From a virus, in the IMG/VR virus record IMGVR_UViG_3300033145_000557, positions 1 to 26,479 of that record: a DNA stretch of 26,479 bases. One strand, 5' to 3'. Position 1 is the first letter of the stretch; every line of letters starts with the position of its first letter. The position numbers and the translations under genes were made by a program. A model generated the notes under the pieces. That model was not told the origin of the DNA. It did no database searches and saw only the letters and a program-made list of their open reading frames with translations. Shown in pieces: positions 1-8,624 of the stretch.

Positions 1-1
1 T

Positions 2-394
2 ATTAAGATCATAAAACATTGGGATCAAATAAAAGCCGCATTTATAGACGGCCTAAAATGGCTTTCAGCGGTTCACGATAAAATGGGGCTTTTTGCGCTT
101 TTGAATCCATTCACGGCGTTAATCCTTGGAATCAAAACACTTATAAAATATAAGGATAAAATATCAAAGGTCCTTGGTTTGGGGAAGCCGAATTTGCTTT
201 ATCAGACAGCAGAACAAAAACAAACAAATATGCCGACAAGCCCGAACGCAGGACTTGCACAAACAATCAGACAGGAAACCGAAAACAGATCACGGGTATC
301 AGTTGATTTTAGCAATTTGCCAAAAGGCACAGACGTTAAACAGACGGGCAGTGCACCCGGCTTTGATCTAGGATTAGGATTTGCAGGAGCTTAA
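2..394 (+). CDS. Phage tail tape-measure protein, C-terminal end (partial)
   Basis: The frame is open from the first complete codon at base 2, so this is the end of a longer gene cut by the window edge. The ATG at 83 is internal. The visible 130 residues contain a hydrophobic stretch after the internal Met (LFALLNPFTALILG) and finish with a valine/glycine-rich segment (VSVDFSNLPKGT ... GFDLGLGF). That ending is typical of Mu-type tape-measure proteins. The protein sets tail length and sits inside the tail tube. It is followed without a gap by the gp43-like gene, which is the Mu gene order. The family assignment rests on the C-terminus and the context only, because the long coiled-coil body is not in the window. 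Confidence 0.8.
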   Translation: MKIIKHWDQIKAAFIDGLKWLSAVHDKMGLFALLNPFTALILGIKTLIKYKDKISKVLGLGKPNLLYQTAEQKQTNMPTSPNAGLAQTIRQETENRSRVSVDFSNLPKGTDVKQTGSAPGFDLGLGFAGA

Positions 395-1720
395 ATGCCG
401 TATCCGGTAACACTAAAAGACGCATCCTACACAGCACCTTCAGGCGCTTCAATATCTTTTGATTTTGAGGTCGTGAGCCGCGAGGTGAACCACAGAATAG
501 GCACGTTTGAGTTTTCCGGGGTCAATGGTACTCTTCATCAAGACAAGGGCGTCAGTGGTGAAATATACCCACTCGATGTCTTTGTTCATGGCCCGAACTA
601 TGATCTTGAGGCTGATAGATTTGTCACGCTGGCAAAAGAGACCGGTCCCGGTTTCCTGTTTCATCCACGGTGGGGCAAAAAACGAGTACAAATATTATCG
701 ATAACGCAGTCCGAAAATTTTGTTTCAGAAGGCGGTCAAGCTCGATTTGCCGTTCAATTTCAGGAAACGCTTGAGCGAGAATTTCCGAAAACCGGGACGG
801 CACCCCAGCAAGAAGTCACGGCCCTTGCAGATAATGCACAAGATAAGGCGATTAATAATTATGCCGACCAGGTAAATGTGGATGGTTTAGCTGATAAACT
901 ATCCCTCGAACAGGAGATTATTTTATCAGCCGGAAAAGTCAATGATATTCTTGCTTCGATTACAAGCAGGTCTCAGGATATCGCAACGGAGTTCAGGGGC
1001 TATATTGATAATGTTATAAACAATGCAAATAAATATGTTCAAGACGCCTTTTCGTACGCTACGCAAATAACATCGGCCATTCGGGTTGTTTCAGAAGTTC
1101 CGGGCAGGATCGGTTCTCAGTTGCAGGGGTACAGTAACCTTTTTGACGTGCTTAAATTGAGGGATGTCACACAGGCGATCAACCAGACCAGAAACGCACT
1201 TTTGATCGACGAGCTTTTAGGAGCGTCGGCCATTAGCTCTGCGGCTGAAAGTACGAATAATGCATTTAACGAAACGTCGACCCTTTCAAGAGATTCTAAG
1301 GGCAAGGCTGCGATAACGGTACCAGAAATCGGTACCGGCTTTCAATCTCGCGATGAGGTTTTAGCGGCCGTGATCTATTTGCGGGATAATTCACAGGCCA
1401 TAACGGACATGCTTGATGCTGGCCAGGTTCTTTTTGAAGATTCGTTATTGTCAGATTCTTATATTCAGAGCGTTCAATCCTATGTGCCAACATGGGAAGT
1501 TGTCGCCACTGTGATAAAAGCGGGCCTTGACCTTTCTTTTTCATTACCGATAAAAAGATCAATCGTGCTGGCAACTTCCAGGACGGTATTAGATTTAGCC
1601 TATGAATTTTATAAAAACATTGACGATATCACCTTGGATTATTTGATTTTAACGAATGCTTTGACCGGCAATGATATTATTGAAGTTCCGAGGGGTAAAG
1701 AGATAATTTTTTATGAGTAA
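395..1720 (+). CDS. DNA circularisation-type tail protein (Mu gp43-like)
   Basis: This is a 441-residue protein. The first 130 residues match the DNA-circulation N-terminal domain of Mu-like phages: a beta-rich segment with GxFEFSGVNGT, a DVFVHGPNYD block and a FLFHPRWG motif. The rest is mostly helical with no clear motif. The ATG directly follows the stop of the tape-measure gene, with AGGAG 5 bases upstream. In Mu-type phages this gene lies between the tape measure and the hub gene and is needed for tail assembly at the baseplate end; 'DNA circularisation' is a historical name. The position here is the same, which strengthens the call. Confidence 0.88.
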   Translation: MPYPVTLKDASYTAPSGASISFDFEVVSREVNHRIGTFEFSGVNGTLHQDKGVSGEIYPLDVFVHGPNYDLEADRFVTLAKETGPGFLFHPRWGKKRVQILSITQSENFVSEGGQARFAVQFQETLEREFPKTGTAPQQEVTALADNAQDKAINNYADQVNVDGLADKLSLEQEIILSAGKVNDILASITSRSQDIATEFRGYIDNVINNANKYVQDAFSYATQITSAIRVVSEVPGRIGSQLQGYSNLFDVLKLRDVTQAINQTRNALLIDELLGASAISSAAESTNNAFNETSTLSRDSKGKAAITVPEIGTGFQSRDEVLAAVIYLRDNSQAITDMLDAGQVLFEDSLLSDSYIQSVQSYVPTWEVVATVIKAGLDLSFSLPIKRSIVLATSRTVLDLAYEFYKNIDDITLDYLILTNALTGNDIIEVPRGKEIIFYE

Positions 1721-2834
1721 CCTTGCAACCAAAATTCAAGCGGATTCACCGGATCAAACGGCCATAATTCTTGACGGCACACGGATTGAGCAGTTTTCGG
1801 ATGAATCTGTCTTGCTAACGATTGACAATGTTGGCAACGGCTTTTCTTTTAACGTGCCGTTTTTCCCAGGCACAAAGATTTACAGGGACCTATTCAGACC
1901 GTTTAAATATCAGGAACTACAGATTTATATCGGCGGGAATCTCATTATCAACGGAACGGTTGAAAAAATTGCGCCGTCTGTAACCGATACATCTAATTCC
2001 GTTAATGTTCAAGGTCGTAGTAAAACTGGCGTTTTGGTAGATTGCACATTTGAAAAAGATGATACGATGGAGTTTCAGAAAGCGGCTCTTGATGAAATAG
2101 CTAATTCGGTAGTTAGTAAGTTTGGGATAGAAACATCATTTCCGGACGGCCCCGGTGCAATCTTTGAAAAGGCCGGGCCAAGTTCACCGACTGAAACCGT
2201 TTTTAACTTTTTGCAAAACCTGTCAAGACAGCGAAGTCTTTTGATGAGTCAAAATCCTGCAGGAGAACTTCTTTTCAGGCGTGCCAAAACATCCGGCGTT
2301 CCGGTTGCCGAACTGATCGAGGGTCAACAGGGAATTCTTATATCAACGGCTTCTTTTGACGGCACAAAGAGATTTTCAAAATATGATGTTTTCGGTCAAG
2401 AGTCTGGCAAAAATGACAACTTCGCTCAATTGTTGGCGGCTATTTCAAAGAAACCGGCAGAGGTGGACGTTTCAAGCAAAGACGTGACAGATAATTCAAT
2501 TTTTGCGATACGGCCAAAATCTATACAGGGAAACGATACAAATCAGGGGAATATTGAGAATGTGGCAACATGGACATTAACGTCTGATATCGCAGGATCA
2601 ATCAATATCCCGATAGGCTATGAAAACTGGCTCAGGCCGGATGGTCAATTGTGGGCAGAAAATGAGCTTATATTAGTTCAGGCACCATCGATCATGATCT
2701 ATAAACCGCATGTTTTATTAATTAAATCAGTCAATTTTCAATCAACAGCCGATTCAAAAACGGTTGAACTTGGATTGACAATACCGGAGGCATACAGCGG
2801 TACAGTACCGGAGGCGTTTCCATGGGACGAATAG
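1713..2834 (+). CDS. Baseplate hub protein (Mu gp44 / P-like)
   Basis: This 373-residue protein is close in length to Mu gp44. It belongs to the phage hub family, which forms the trimeric ring under the tail tube and carries the spike. Features seen are an N-terminal beta domain with F-x-VPFFPG and YQELQIYIGG, a middle VNVQGRSKTGVLVDCT segment typical of the family, and a C-terminal part with RPDGQLW. It overlaps the gp43-like gene by 8 bases and the spike gene by 13, which suggests translational coupling. Gene order gp43-gp44-gp45 is conserved in Mu-like myoviruses. Confidence 0.88.
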   Translation: MSNLATKIQADSPDQTAIILDGTRIEQFSDESVLLTIDNVGNGFSFNVPFFPGTKIYRDLFRPFKYQELQIYIGGNLIINGTVEKIAPSVTDTSNSVNVQGRSKTGVLVDCTFEKDDTMEFQKAALDEIANSVVSKFGIETSFPDGPGAIFEKAGPSSPTETVFNFLQNLSRQRSLLMSQNPAGELLFRRAKTSGVPVAELIEGQQGILISTASFDGTKRFSKYDVFGQESGKNDNFAQLLAAISKKPAEVDVSSKDVTDNSIFAIRPKSIQGNDTNQGNIENVATWTLTSDIAGSINIPIGYENWLRPDGQLWAENELILVQAPSIMIYKPHVLLIKSVNFQSTADSKTVELGLTIPEAYSGTVPEAFPWDE

Positions 2835-3406
2835 GCAAGGTCATAAAATCATTTATCTCTAAACTTTCAGGTTCCGGCACAGATGCTCAGTTTTCAAGCG
2901 TTGAAGAGTTTGCCGGTGATCAAAGAACAGTTCAGGTATTCGGTCCCTGCAATGAGGACTTTGCGCCGCCTGAAAATTGCAAAACCTTAAATATTCCGCT
3001 TGGCCGTGGAAGGGGTTTTTTAATATCGGCGGCTTATCATAATCAGCAAATAGCTCCGGTGGCTATACATGGGGAGCGCAGGATTTACAGCACAAATCAA
3101 GCGGGCGATACCGTCAAAGCTGAAATCTTTTTGAGGCAAGACGGAACGATTTATATTGATAACGGGAACGTGACAATAACTGCGAGCCCTTCAGGATTGC
3201 TTGAGATTGAAACGACCGGAAACTCTGAGATAACCAGCTCAAAAACCGTGATAAACAACGATGTTGAGATTGATGGGGATATAAATATGACCGGAGTTAT
3301 AAAAGGTGCTACTGTTTTTAATGGGGCAGATAGTAATTTGCATGTCCATGAGCAAGGTAACGATTCGGATGGTGATGCTGAACAAGATACAGGAGTGCCT
3401 TTATGA
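2822..3406 (+). CDS. Baseplate spike protein (Mu gp45 / P2 V-like)
   Basis: This 194-residue protein is about the size of Mu gp45. The N-terminal half is an OB-fold-like domain (VFGPCNEDFAPP, LGRGRGFLISA, ERRIYSTN). The C-terminal half has short alternating beta segments (IYIDNGNVTITA, LLEIETTGNSEI, INNDVEIDGDINMTG) typical of a trimeric beta-helix spike. Near the end is an HVH motif (H174, H176). An HxH motif in this family binds a single metal ion at the spike tip. The protein pierces the outer membrane during injection. About 18 acidic or polar residues follow the HxH motif. Confidence 0.87.
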   Translation: MGRIGKVIKSFISKLSGSGTDAQFSSVEEFAGDQRTVQVFGPCNEDFAPPENCKTLNIPLGRGRGFLISAAYHNQQIAPVAIHGERRIYSTNQAGDTVKAEIFLRQDGTIYIDNGNVTITASPSGLLEIETTGNSEITSSKTVINNDVEIDGDINMTGVIKGATVFNGADSNLHVHEQGNDSDGDAEQDTGVPL

Positions 3407-4239
3407 CAGCAATACGAATAATAGATAATCATGCCGAGCTATCAAACATCGGAACAAAAACGCATGCACAGATAGATACTCATATTGATAATGCAGGCAT
3501 ACACATAGAGGCGGAGAGCGGCACAGCCCAAGGCCAGATGGCGTTTTGGGACGCAACTGCGGAAAAGTGGTGCAAAACTGAAACTTCTGAATTGTTTTGG
3601 GATGATACAAATAAAAGATTTGGTTTGGGAACAGCAAGCCCAACAGCAATGCTGTCTTTAGAAGCAGGCGATCTCTATGAAATAGACACGACAGGAACAA
3701 ATAATTTAGACATAACAACAAAAGCAACTGATGGCGGGAAAATATCTTTAAGCACAAGGCGCAATGCTGGAACAGGTTTAACTATTGATACAGCCAACAG
3801 AGTGGCATTAGGGCATACAAATCCAAGACTCGTTTTTGATATAAAAATCTCTGATCATGCAGGTTTATTATTTGAAACAACAGGGGTTGATAAAGATGCT
3901 TTTATAAGAATGGTTACAAAAACTTTAGGAGATGCAAACGGATGGTGGCAAATAGATGTTGATGAAAGCAATTCTCAACTCTTTGAAATTAAACATGCCC
4001 CCACTGGTTCCTCTACGACACATTTAGTAATAAAAACTGACGGCAACATCGGAATTGGCACAACTTCGCCAACCGCAAAAGTCGACATCAACTCAGATAT
4101 TCTAAGGTTAAGAACAGCCAAGACTCCTGCCAGCGCAGGGGCGGCGGGCAATCAGGGTGACATTTGCTGGGATGCAGACTATGTTTACGTTTGCACGGCA
4201 ACAAATACGTGGAAACGGGCAGAGCTATTAACATGGTAA
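3403..4239 (+). CDS. Putative tail fibre or appendage protein
   Basis: This 278-residue protein overlaps the spike gene by 4 bases (ATGA). It has low-complexity, beta-rich segments with repeated GLGTASPTA / GIGTTSPTA motifs (about residues 75-85 and 218-228). These are common in phage fibre shafts before a C-terminal head. The C-terminus (GDICWDADYVYVCTATNTWKR) resembles the short receptor- or capsid-decorating domain found at the ends of many phage fibre-like proteins. No S74 peptidase domain is visible. Its place between spike and wedge genes suggests a virion-attached accessory protein. The function is inferred from composition and context. Confidence 0.6.
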   Translation: MTAIRIIDNHAELSNIGTKTHAQIDTHIDNAGIHIEAESGTAQGQMAFWDATAEKWCKTETSELFWDDTNKRFGLGTASPTAMLSLEAGDLYEIDTTGTNNLDITTKATDGGKISLSTRRNAGTGLTIDTANRVALGHTNPRLVFDIKISDHAGLLFETTGVDKDAFIRMVTKTLGDANGWWQIDVDESNSQLFEIKHAPTGSSTTHLVIKTDGNIGIGTTSPTAKVDINSDILRLRTAKTPASAGAAGNQGDICWDADYVYVCTATNTWKRAELLTW

Positions 4240-4250
4240 AGGAGTAAAAC

Positions 4251-4421
4251 ATGGAAAATCAAGTAGCGGGAATTAACATCGCAGATTATGTGGCTAAAAA
4301 AGAAAAAAGATTGCTGACGATTGGGAGATTGGGCGATGCATATGCGATTGTAGTAAAAGCATTTGATCCTGAAACAGGCGCTGAAAAACAGCCGAAACAG
4401 CAGATGATATTCAGGCATTGA
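4251..4421 (+). CDS. Small hypothetical phage protein (56 aa)
   Basis: A short ORF starts at an ATG 11 bases after the previous stop, with AAAGGAG just upstream. The product begins MENQVAGINIADYVAKKEK and ends QQMIFRH. It has no signal, membrane segment or known motif. It could be a small structural or chaperone-like protein tied to the neighbouring appendage genes. The strong ribosome site and the fit between two genes support it as real. I do not recognise the family. Confidence 0.55.
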   Translation: MENQVAGINIADYVAKKEKRLLTIGRLGDAYAIVVKAFDPETGAEKQPKQQMIFRH

Positions 4422-4466
4422 TTACAGATTTTGAGGCGCTGAAATGAGTTTAATGAGGGAGCAAGT

Positions 4467-4646
4467 ATGAGAACATGGGATTATTGGAAAGTCATTTTAT
4501 TTTGTTTTATTATTAGCATCATTTGTCTTTGTTTTATGAGTTGTGTCACGACTGAAAGACAGTTGTTTCTTGAGGTACAGGCAGAGATTGAGACGAACAA
4601 ACTTTTGATCGAGCAGGGCGAGTCACCTATTTGGATTCAGCGATAA
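4467..4646 (+). CDS. Small putative lipoprotein (59 aa)
   Basis: The ORF begins at 4467 after GAGGGAG. The product has a short N-terminus (MRTWDYWK), a hydrophobic stretch (about residues 9-24, VILFCFIISIICLCFM) and then MSC at 24-26. This looks like a lipobox with the acylated Cys at residue 26. A 33-residue polar tail follows. Small phage lipoproteins can act in lysis (o-spanin-like) or in blocking superinfection. Here the gene is far from the lysis genes, so the role is open. It is tightly flanked by SD-led genes. Confidence 0.55.
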   Translation: MRTWDYWKVILFCFIISIICLCFMSCVTTERQLFLEVQAEIETNKLLIEQGESPIWIQR

Positions 4647-4656
4647 AGGATATGGA

Positions 4657-5157
4657 ATGAGCTTAACCTTACGAACATGCAGCATGGGCGGCTCTCAAAC
4701 CGGGCTGGTCGGCACGATTGGAGTTACAATCCTTAATGCCGATGGCACAACACAGACTGCCAGAGCAACGGCTGATATTTACGAAATCGGGGGCGGTTGT
4801 TATGGCAAAGAGTTGACGTTTCCTGACGACTTCAAGGGTTCGATTGTTTGGGATACAGGCGGCGGAAGTCCGGTCTATGCGGTTGAAGAATTTGATAGCA
4901 GCCAGCTTGATGCTATTCAGACAGACCTTGATACCCTGACAGATGCCAGGGGCGAGCCTGGACAAGGTGCTTTGCCGGTTTCAGCTTCGACAAATTTAAA
5001 AATCGATTATGTATATAAAATTCTCAGGAACTTGAAAAAGACAACAGCTACGCTTATTGAAATATATAATAATGATGGCGATACTGTTGATCATAAAATG
5101 AACATTTCTGACGATGGAACAACTTATACAGAAAATGAAATCGGAAGCGGCCCATAA
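4657..5157 (+). CDS. Hypothetical phage structural protein (166 aa)
   Basis: The protein has an N-terminal beta-rich domain (GLVGTIGVTILNADGTT, GGGCYGKELTFPDDFKGSIVWDTGGG), a short linker (about 80-110) and a C-terminal domain (YVYKILRNLKKTTATLIEIYNNDG). Similar two-part proteins are common in phage tail regions next to baseplate genes. The TFPDDFxGSIVWDTGG block suggests a carbohydrate-binding or Ig-like fold, but this is an inference. It overlaps the next gene by one base. The function is unknown. Confidence 0.65.
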   Translation: MSLTLRTCSMGGSQTGLVGTIGVTILNADGTTQTARATADIYEIGGGCYGKELTFPDDFKGSIVWDTGGGSPVYAVEEFDSSQLDAIQTDLDTLTDARGEPGQGALPVSASTNLKIDYVYKILRNLKKTTATLIEIYNNDGDTVDHKMNISDDGTTYTENEIGSGP

Positions 5158-5414
5158 TGGCGGTTGACAGTGCAGTAAAAAGGAAATCGGCAACTCACAA
5201 TATGAAGCCGGGGTTATCAGGCGGCTTTCCGGGCATGACCGTACAGGAACGGCGGCGAGCTTCTGTATGGTCATATGCGGGATCGGGACTACCGGAAGGC
5301 TGCTTAATAATGACCATTACAAGCGTTGCACCAAGGGCTGCCGTTAGTGGTATTGCGCCGAGTATTGTGATTGGTAGCAGTGCTCCAAGAGTCTTGATTG
5401 AAGGAAGGTGCTAA
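5157..5414 (+). CDS. Hypothetical phage protein (85 aa)
   Basis: The start codon ATG overlaps the stop of the preceding gene (TAATG). The N-terminus, VDSAVKRKSATHNMKPGL, is of a kind often seen in short ORFs of phage tail regions (a VDSAxKRxSA opening). It is followed by VQERRRASVWSYAGSG and a hydrophobic small-residue segment. No catalytic motif or signal peptide is clear. The position in a string of coupled genes supports expression with the virion genes. The function is unknown. Confidence 0.6.
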   Translation: MAVDSAVKRKSATHNMKPGLSGGFPGMTVQERRRASVWSYAGSGLPEGCLIMTITSVAPRAAVSGIAPSIVIGSSAPRVLIEGRC

Positions 5415-5761
5415 TGATACCTAAACTACCCCTTGTAGCTGTTGAACGGTCAACATATTATCCGGTCGCATCTTTTTTTGATGAAGACGGAAACGCTGAA
5501 GATGTCAAAACTCTGACATGGACGCTTACTGATATTTCAGGGAATATAATTAATAGCCGCAAAGATATTGTCGTTTCAAATCCATCTTCATCGGAAACAA
5601 TAGTTTTGTCCGGTGATGATCTTGCAATTTTTGCTAACGATAGATTGAGACGCATAATTACATTTAACGCTACATATGATAGTGCTCTTGGAAACGATCT
5701 ACCTTTGAATGGCGCGGCTGAATTTAATATTGTTCAATTAGTAGCGATTGAGGATTCATAA
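5414..5761 (+). CDS. Hypothetical phage structural protein, Ig-like (115 aa)
   Basis: I place the start at ATG 5414 (TAATG overlap with the previous stop), with AGGAAGG 5 bases upstream. A GTG at 5408 in the same frame would add two residues but would lie on the ribosome site. The protein is beta-rich (STYYPVASFFDEDGN, LTWTLTDISGNIIN, SETIVLSGDDLAI). This alternation is expected of a small Ig-like or decoration domain. It is coupled by TAATG to the gp46-like gene. No precise function can be given. Confidence 0.6.
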   Translation: MIPKLPLVAVERSTYYPVASFFDEDGNAEDVKTLTWTLTDISGNIINSRKDIVVSNPSSSETIVLSGDDLAIFANDRLRRIITFNATYDSALGNDLPLNGAAEFNIVQLVAIEDS

Positions 5762-6219
5762 TGACGGATCAGTTCGATGGTGATGTAGCATATCCTTTAA
5801 CACCTGACGGCGGCCAGATAATATACACAGGCGGTCAACCGCTGATGGACCCGGGCGGCTTGGAAAATGCTGTCAACATATCTCTATTTACAGCTTTTGG
5901 ATATTGGGCAAATGCGCTGAACGATAACGATCCGGATAAACAAATCGGATCAGACTTTGAAGAAAGGATAAGGCCGAAAGCGATTACGACGGCATATCTG
6001 AGGGACGTTGAAGATGCGGCAATGGATGCTTTACAATGGATGATCAATCAGAAAATTGCACAAACAGTTGAAGCAGTTGCAACCTGGCCGAAACTAAACC
6101 AGGTTAATCTTGCAATCTTAATCACAATGCCGGATGGTGAAACGGCCACAGTCAGATATGAATTGAACTGGGAAGCCGGGGCGTTGTTTTCGGTCACTGC
6201 GAAAGTCGAGGGTATATAA
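5761..6219 (+). CDS. Baseplate wedge protein (Mu gp46-like)
   Basis: This 152-residue protein matches the phage gp46 family in length and features: DGDVAYPLTPDGGQIIYTGGQPL at the N-terminus, a central helix-rich LFTAFGYWAN segment, and a C-terminal VRYELNWE. It corresponds to the small wedge protein of the GPW/gp25 class that joins sheath and baseplate. It is followed, with one-base overlap, by a gp47/J-like gene and then gp48, the standard Mu wedge order. Confidence 0.88.
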   Translation: MTDQFDGDVAYPLTPDGGQIIYTGGQPLMDPGGLENAVNISLFTAFGYWANALNDNDPDKQIGSDFEERIRPKAITTAYLRDVEDAAMDALQWMINQKIAQTVEAVATWPKLNQVNLAILITMPDGETATVRYELNWEAGALFSVTAKVEGI

Positions 6220-7334
6220 TGCCAGCTCCTGAAATACCTACCACAGAAGAAATTAACGATAGAATTATCAGTGATATTGAATCCAGTATTGGACAGTCAA
6301 CGCCGTTGTTAGCCAAAGCATTCAATCGTGTTTTGGCCTTTGCGCTTGCCGGTGTTTTCACAATCCTTTATAAATTCGGCCAGTGGGCCATCAAGCAGAT
6401 TTTTACGATAACTCAAGATGACGATAGCCTTGAATTAAAAGGCAATCAATATAATATAGCCCGGAAAGATGCAACCGCCGCCGAATTAACAGCAAGTTTT
6501 ACGGGTGACAATGGCATAAATATACCAGCCGGGCAGCAATTCAGGGGTGACTCAAACGGGCTTTTATATTCTGTCCAGTCAACCGAAACGATAGCGGGCG
6601 GCACAGCATCAGCTAATGTTTTATGTCTGACATCAGGCGAAAATAGCAATCTTGTAAACGGCTCAACTCTTACTATCTTGCAGCCAATTGCCGGACTTGA
6701 CAATCAGGCAACAATATCCGCAACCGTGACCGAGGGCGAAGACCAGGAAAGCACTGAAGACTATCGGGCAAGAATTTCAGAACGTGAAAAAACGCCTCCA
6801 CAGGGCGGCGCCTTGATTGACTATATCCTTTGGGCTAAAGAAGTTGCTGGAATCACCAGGGCCTTTGCATGGGGTCATAGAGAGGTGCCAGCGATCACAG
6901 AAGGACATATCTATGTTTATCCGTTAAACGATGGCGAAACAAGCAGGATACCCTCCAGCGCGAAATTAACAGAGGTGCAGGAATATATTGACGATCCATC
7001 ACGGGCACCGATGCAAGCAGTAACTATTAACGTACCAGCCATGACTGAAAAAGTAATTGACATTGATGTGACAGCGCTTGAACCGGACACCGCAGCAATC
7101 CAAGCCGCATTTGCCGAAAACGTTGAAGCGTATTTGCTCGAAAGGGAACCTCAACAATTTACAGATCAGCTTGACGTTAAAAACGTGATATCAAGATCAG
7201 GCATTGAGGCGATTTATATTAATTCCGGCGCTCAATCCGTAACGCTGACCATGAGCGATGGCGGCATAGTAGAAGACACCACGCTTTTGTTTAATGAGCT
7301 GGCAATTTTAGGAACGATAACGGGGCCTCCATGA
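6219..7334 (+). CDS. Baseplate wedge protein (Mu gp47 / baseplate J-like)
   Basis: This 371-residue protein is of usual length for the baseplate J family. Family marks are an N-terminal amphipathic helical part with LELKGNQYNIARKDATAAE (71-89), IPAGQQFRG (102-110), an ESTEDYRARI block (177-186), PPQGG (193-197) followed by AGITRAFAW, and a C-terminal part with a VDVTALEPD-type strand. It builds the wedge ring of the baseplate with the gp46- and gp48-like proteins. The ATG overlaps the previous stop by one base and its own stop overlaps the next start by four. Confidence 0.92.
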   Translation: MPAPEIPTTEEINDRIISDIESSIGQSTPLLAKAFNRVLAFALAGVFTILYKFGQWAIKQIFTITQDDDSLELKGNQYNIARKDATAAELTASFTGDNGINIPAGQQFRGDSNGLLYSVQSTETIAGGTASANVLCLTSGENSNLVNGSTLTILQPIAGLDNQATISATVTEGEDQESTEDYRARISEREKTPPQGGALIDYILWAKEVAGITRAFAWGHREVPAITEGHIYVYPLNDGETSRIPSSAKLTEVQEYIDDPSRAPMQAVTINVPAMTEKVIDIDVTALEPDTAAIQAAFAENVEAYLLEREPQQFTDQLDVKNVISRSGIEAIYINSGAQSVTLTMSDGGIVEDTTLLFNELAILGTITGPP

Positions 7335-7933
7335 TAAATTTGGTTGAAAAGCTGATACCGAAAAAGGGTTTTTTATGGCGGATATTTCCCGGCTATTTCG
7401 CAGATTTGCTTTTTGCGCTTAATGCAGAGCCAAAAAGAATCAGGAATTATTTACAAGCCGTTATCCGGGAATCTAATCCTGGAACGGCCATAGATACGCA
7501 GGAAGATTGGTATCAACAATATGGCTTAATTTATAAAGATACAAAATCGTTAGAAGAAAAACAGGGTGAAACACTTGAGAGATATATGGCTCTTGGAGAT
7601 CAGAACATCGTATATTTGCAGGATCAAGTTGAAAAGGCCGGATTCTTAAATATAACGCTGTCCGAAAATGCACCGCCTCCACTTGCGAGTTCTAACGTTT
7701 GCGGAGTGGCAAGAACAGGGGCGGCGGTATGTTGGGCGGGTGGCGCATTTGGTGCTAATTGGATATTTTATTATTTTGTTATTGGTACGGTCGACAATGA
7801 TCAGGAATTTAACAGGCTAAAAGCTTTATTGGAAAAGTTAGCTCCCGGCCACCTTGTGCCGGATTTTAGTGTAATAAGCTCTGATAATGTTTGCGGCGTC
7901 GCTGTTTGTGGCGTAGCAACGTGCGATGGATAG
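7331..7933 (+). CDS. Baseplate protein (Mu gp48 / YmfQ-like)
   Basis: This 200-residue protein follows gp47 with an ATGA overlap. Typical features are LIPKKGFLWRIFPGYFADLL near the N-terminus, an EDWYQQYGL block and a C-terminal ALLEKLAPGHLVPDF (the KPAHT-like end of the DUF2313 family). It links wedge and fibre in Mu-type tails. Two similar cysteine/valine/glycine segments, NVCGVARTGAAVC in the middle and NVCGVAVCGVATC at the C-terminus, resemble the short Cys-containing segments often seen in this family. Confidence 0.85.
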   Translation: MINLVEKLIPKKGFLWRIFPGYFADLLFALNAEPKRIRNYLQAVIRESNPGTAIDTQEDWYQQYGLIYKDTKSLEEKQGETLERYMALGDQNIVYLQDQVEKAGFLNITLSENAPPPLASSNVCGVARTGAAVCWAGGAFGANWIFYYFVIGTVDNDQEFNRLKALLEKLAPGHLVPDFSVISSDNVCGVAVCGVATCDG

Positions 7934-7943
7934 GAGGTGTTAA

Positions 7944-8624
7944 ATGTTTAAAACTACAGCGCTTGACAGCGTGGGAAATGCATATGTTGATGAGGTTGGT
8001 GTTACTCCGGGGACACGAATAGAAGCCGATGATCTAAACATCAAACAGGACGAACTTGTAAATGCTGTTGAAGCTGCGGGGTTGACACTGGACGCTGCGG
8101 GCGTTAAGCGCAGTCAGATAGCGCAAGCAATGTTTCTTAATGGCGTTGGCGCTCAATCAATGGATGATGGCGGTACTGCGAACGCAAAAATATTAACGCC
8201 CTCTACCGGAGCATCTGGCTATGTTTTTGGAGAGAACTACACACAATTAGATGGCGCACTTTTCGTTTTTAAAAATGTGGTATTAAGTACAGGTGCTGTC
8301 ACGATTGATTGTGGTCAAACTGCCGGAACATTACTTGGGGTTAAATCATTAACACTACCGGATGGTTCAGCTTTGACCGGAGGCGAATTATTAGCGGACG
8401 CCTATGTTCTAACCTTATACGATTTGGGCAATGACAGATTTGAGCTTGTTGGTACAGCAAAAGTTTCCGATGCTGTTTATGGCGCAGGATGGAATGGAGT
8501 GTTGGATATTGCGCCCAGCAAGAATGCTGTTTATAATAAGGTAGAACTTTTGGATGATGCTATAGCAGCAAAAGTTTCCGATGCTGTTTATGGCGCAGGA
8601 TGGAATGGAGTGCCGGAAAGGTAG
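7944..8624 (+). CDS. Tail fibre protein, N-terminal part (frame broken)
   Basis: The ORF starts after TAGGAGGTG and codes for 226 residues. The N-terminal 180 residues (TALDSVGNAYVDEVGV ... DGSALTGGELLADAYVLTLYDLGNDRFELVGTAK) look like a fibre attachment and shaft. A repeat of about 37 residues starting AKVSDAVYGAGWNGV then begins. The frame ends at TAG 8622 because an 80-bp tandem duplication (8538-8617 and 8618-8697) shifts it. Removing one copy would give a single 374-residue fibre ending at 9148. The gene follows gp48, the normal fibre position in Mu-like phages. As it stands the product would lack its receptor-binding tip. Confidence 0.75.
   Translation: MFKTTALDSVGNAYVDEVGVTPGTRIEADDLNIKQDELVNAVEAAGLTLDAAGVKRSQIAQAMFLNGVGAQSMDDGGTANAKILTPSTGASGYVFGENYTQLDGALFVFKNVVLSTGAVTIDCGQTAGTLLGVKSLTLPDGSALTGGELLADAYVLTLYDLGNDRFELVGTAKVSDAVYGAGWNGVLDIAPSKNAVYNKVELLDDAIAAKVSDAVYGAGWNGVPER

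Noticed and set aside
330-345. GACGTTAAAC in the tape-measure gene as an attC end
   Set aside because: No pairing left arm or AAC box is placed correctly and it is coding.
5408-5413. GTG start for the 5414 gene
   Set aside because: The GTG overlaps the AGGAAGG ribosome site; ATG 5414 fits better and overlaps the previous stop.
8600-8624. Programmed frameshift between the two fibre frames
   Set aside because: The sequence GAAAGG at the stop is not a usual slippery site, and a perfect 80-bp tandem duplication explains the break fully.
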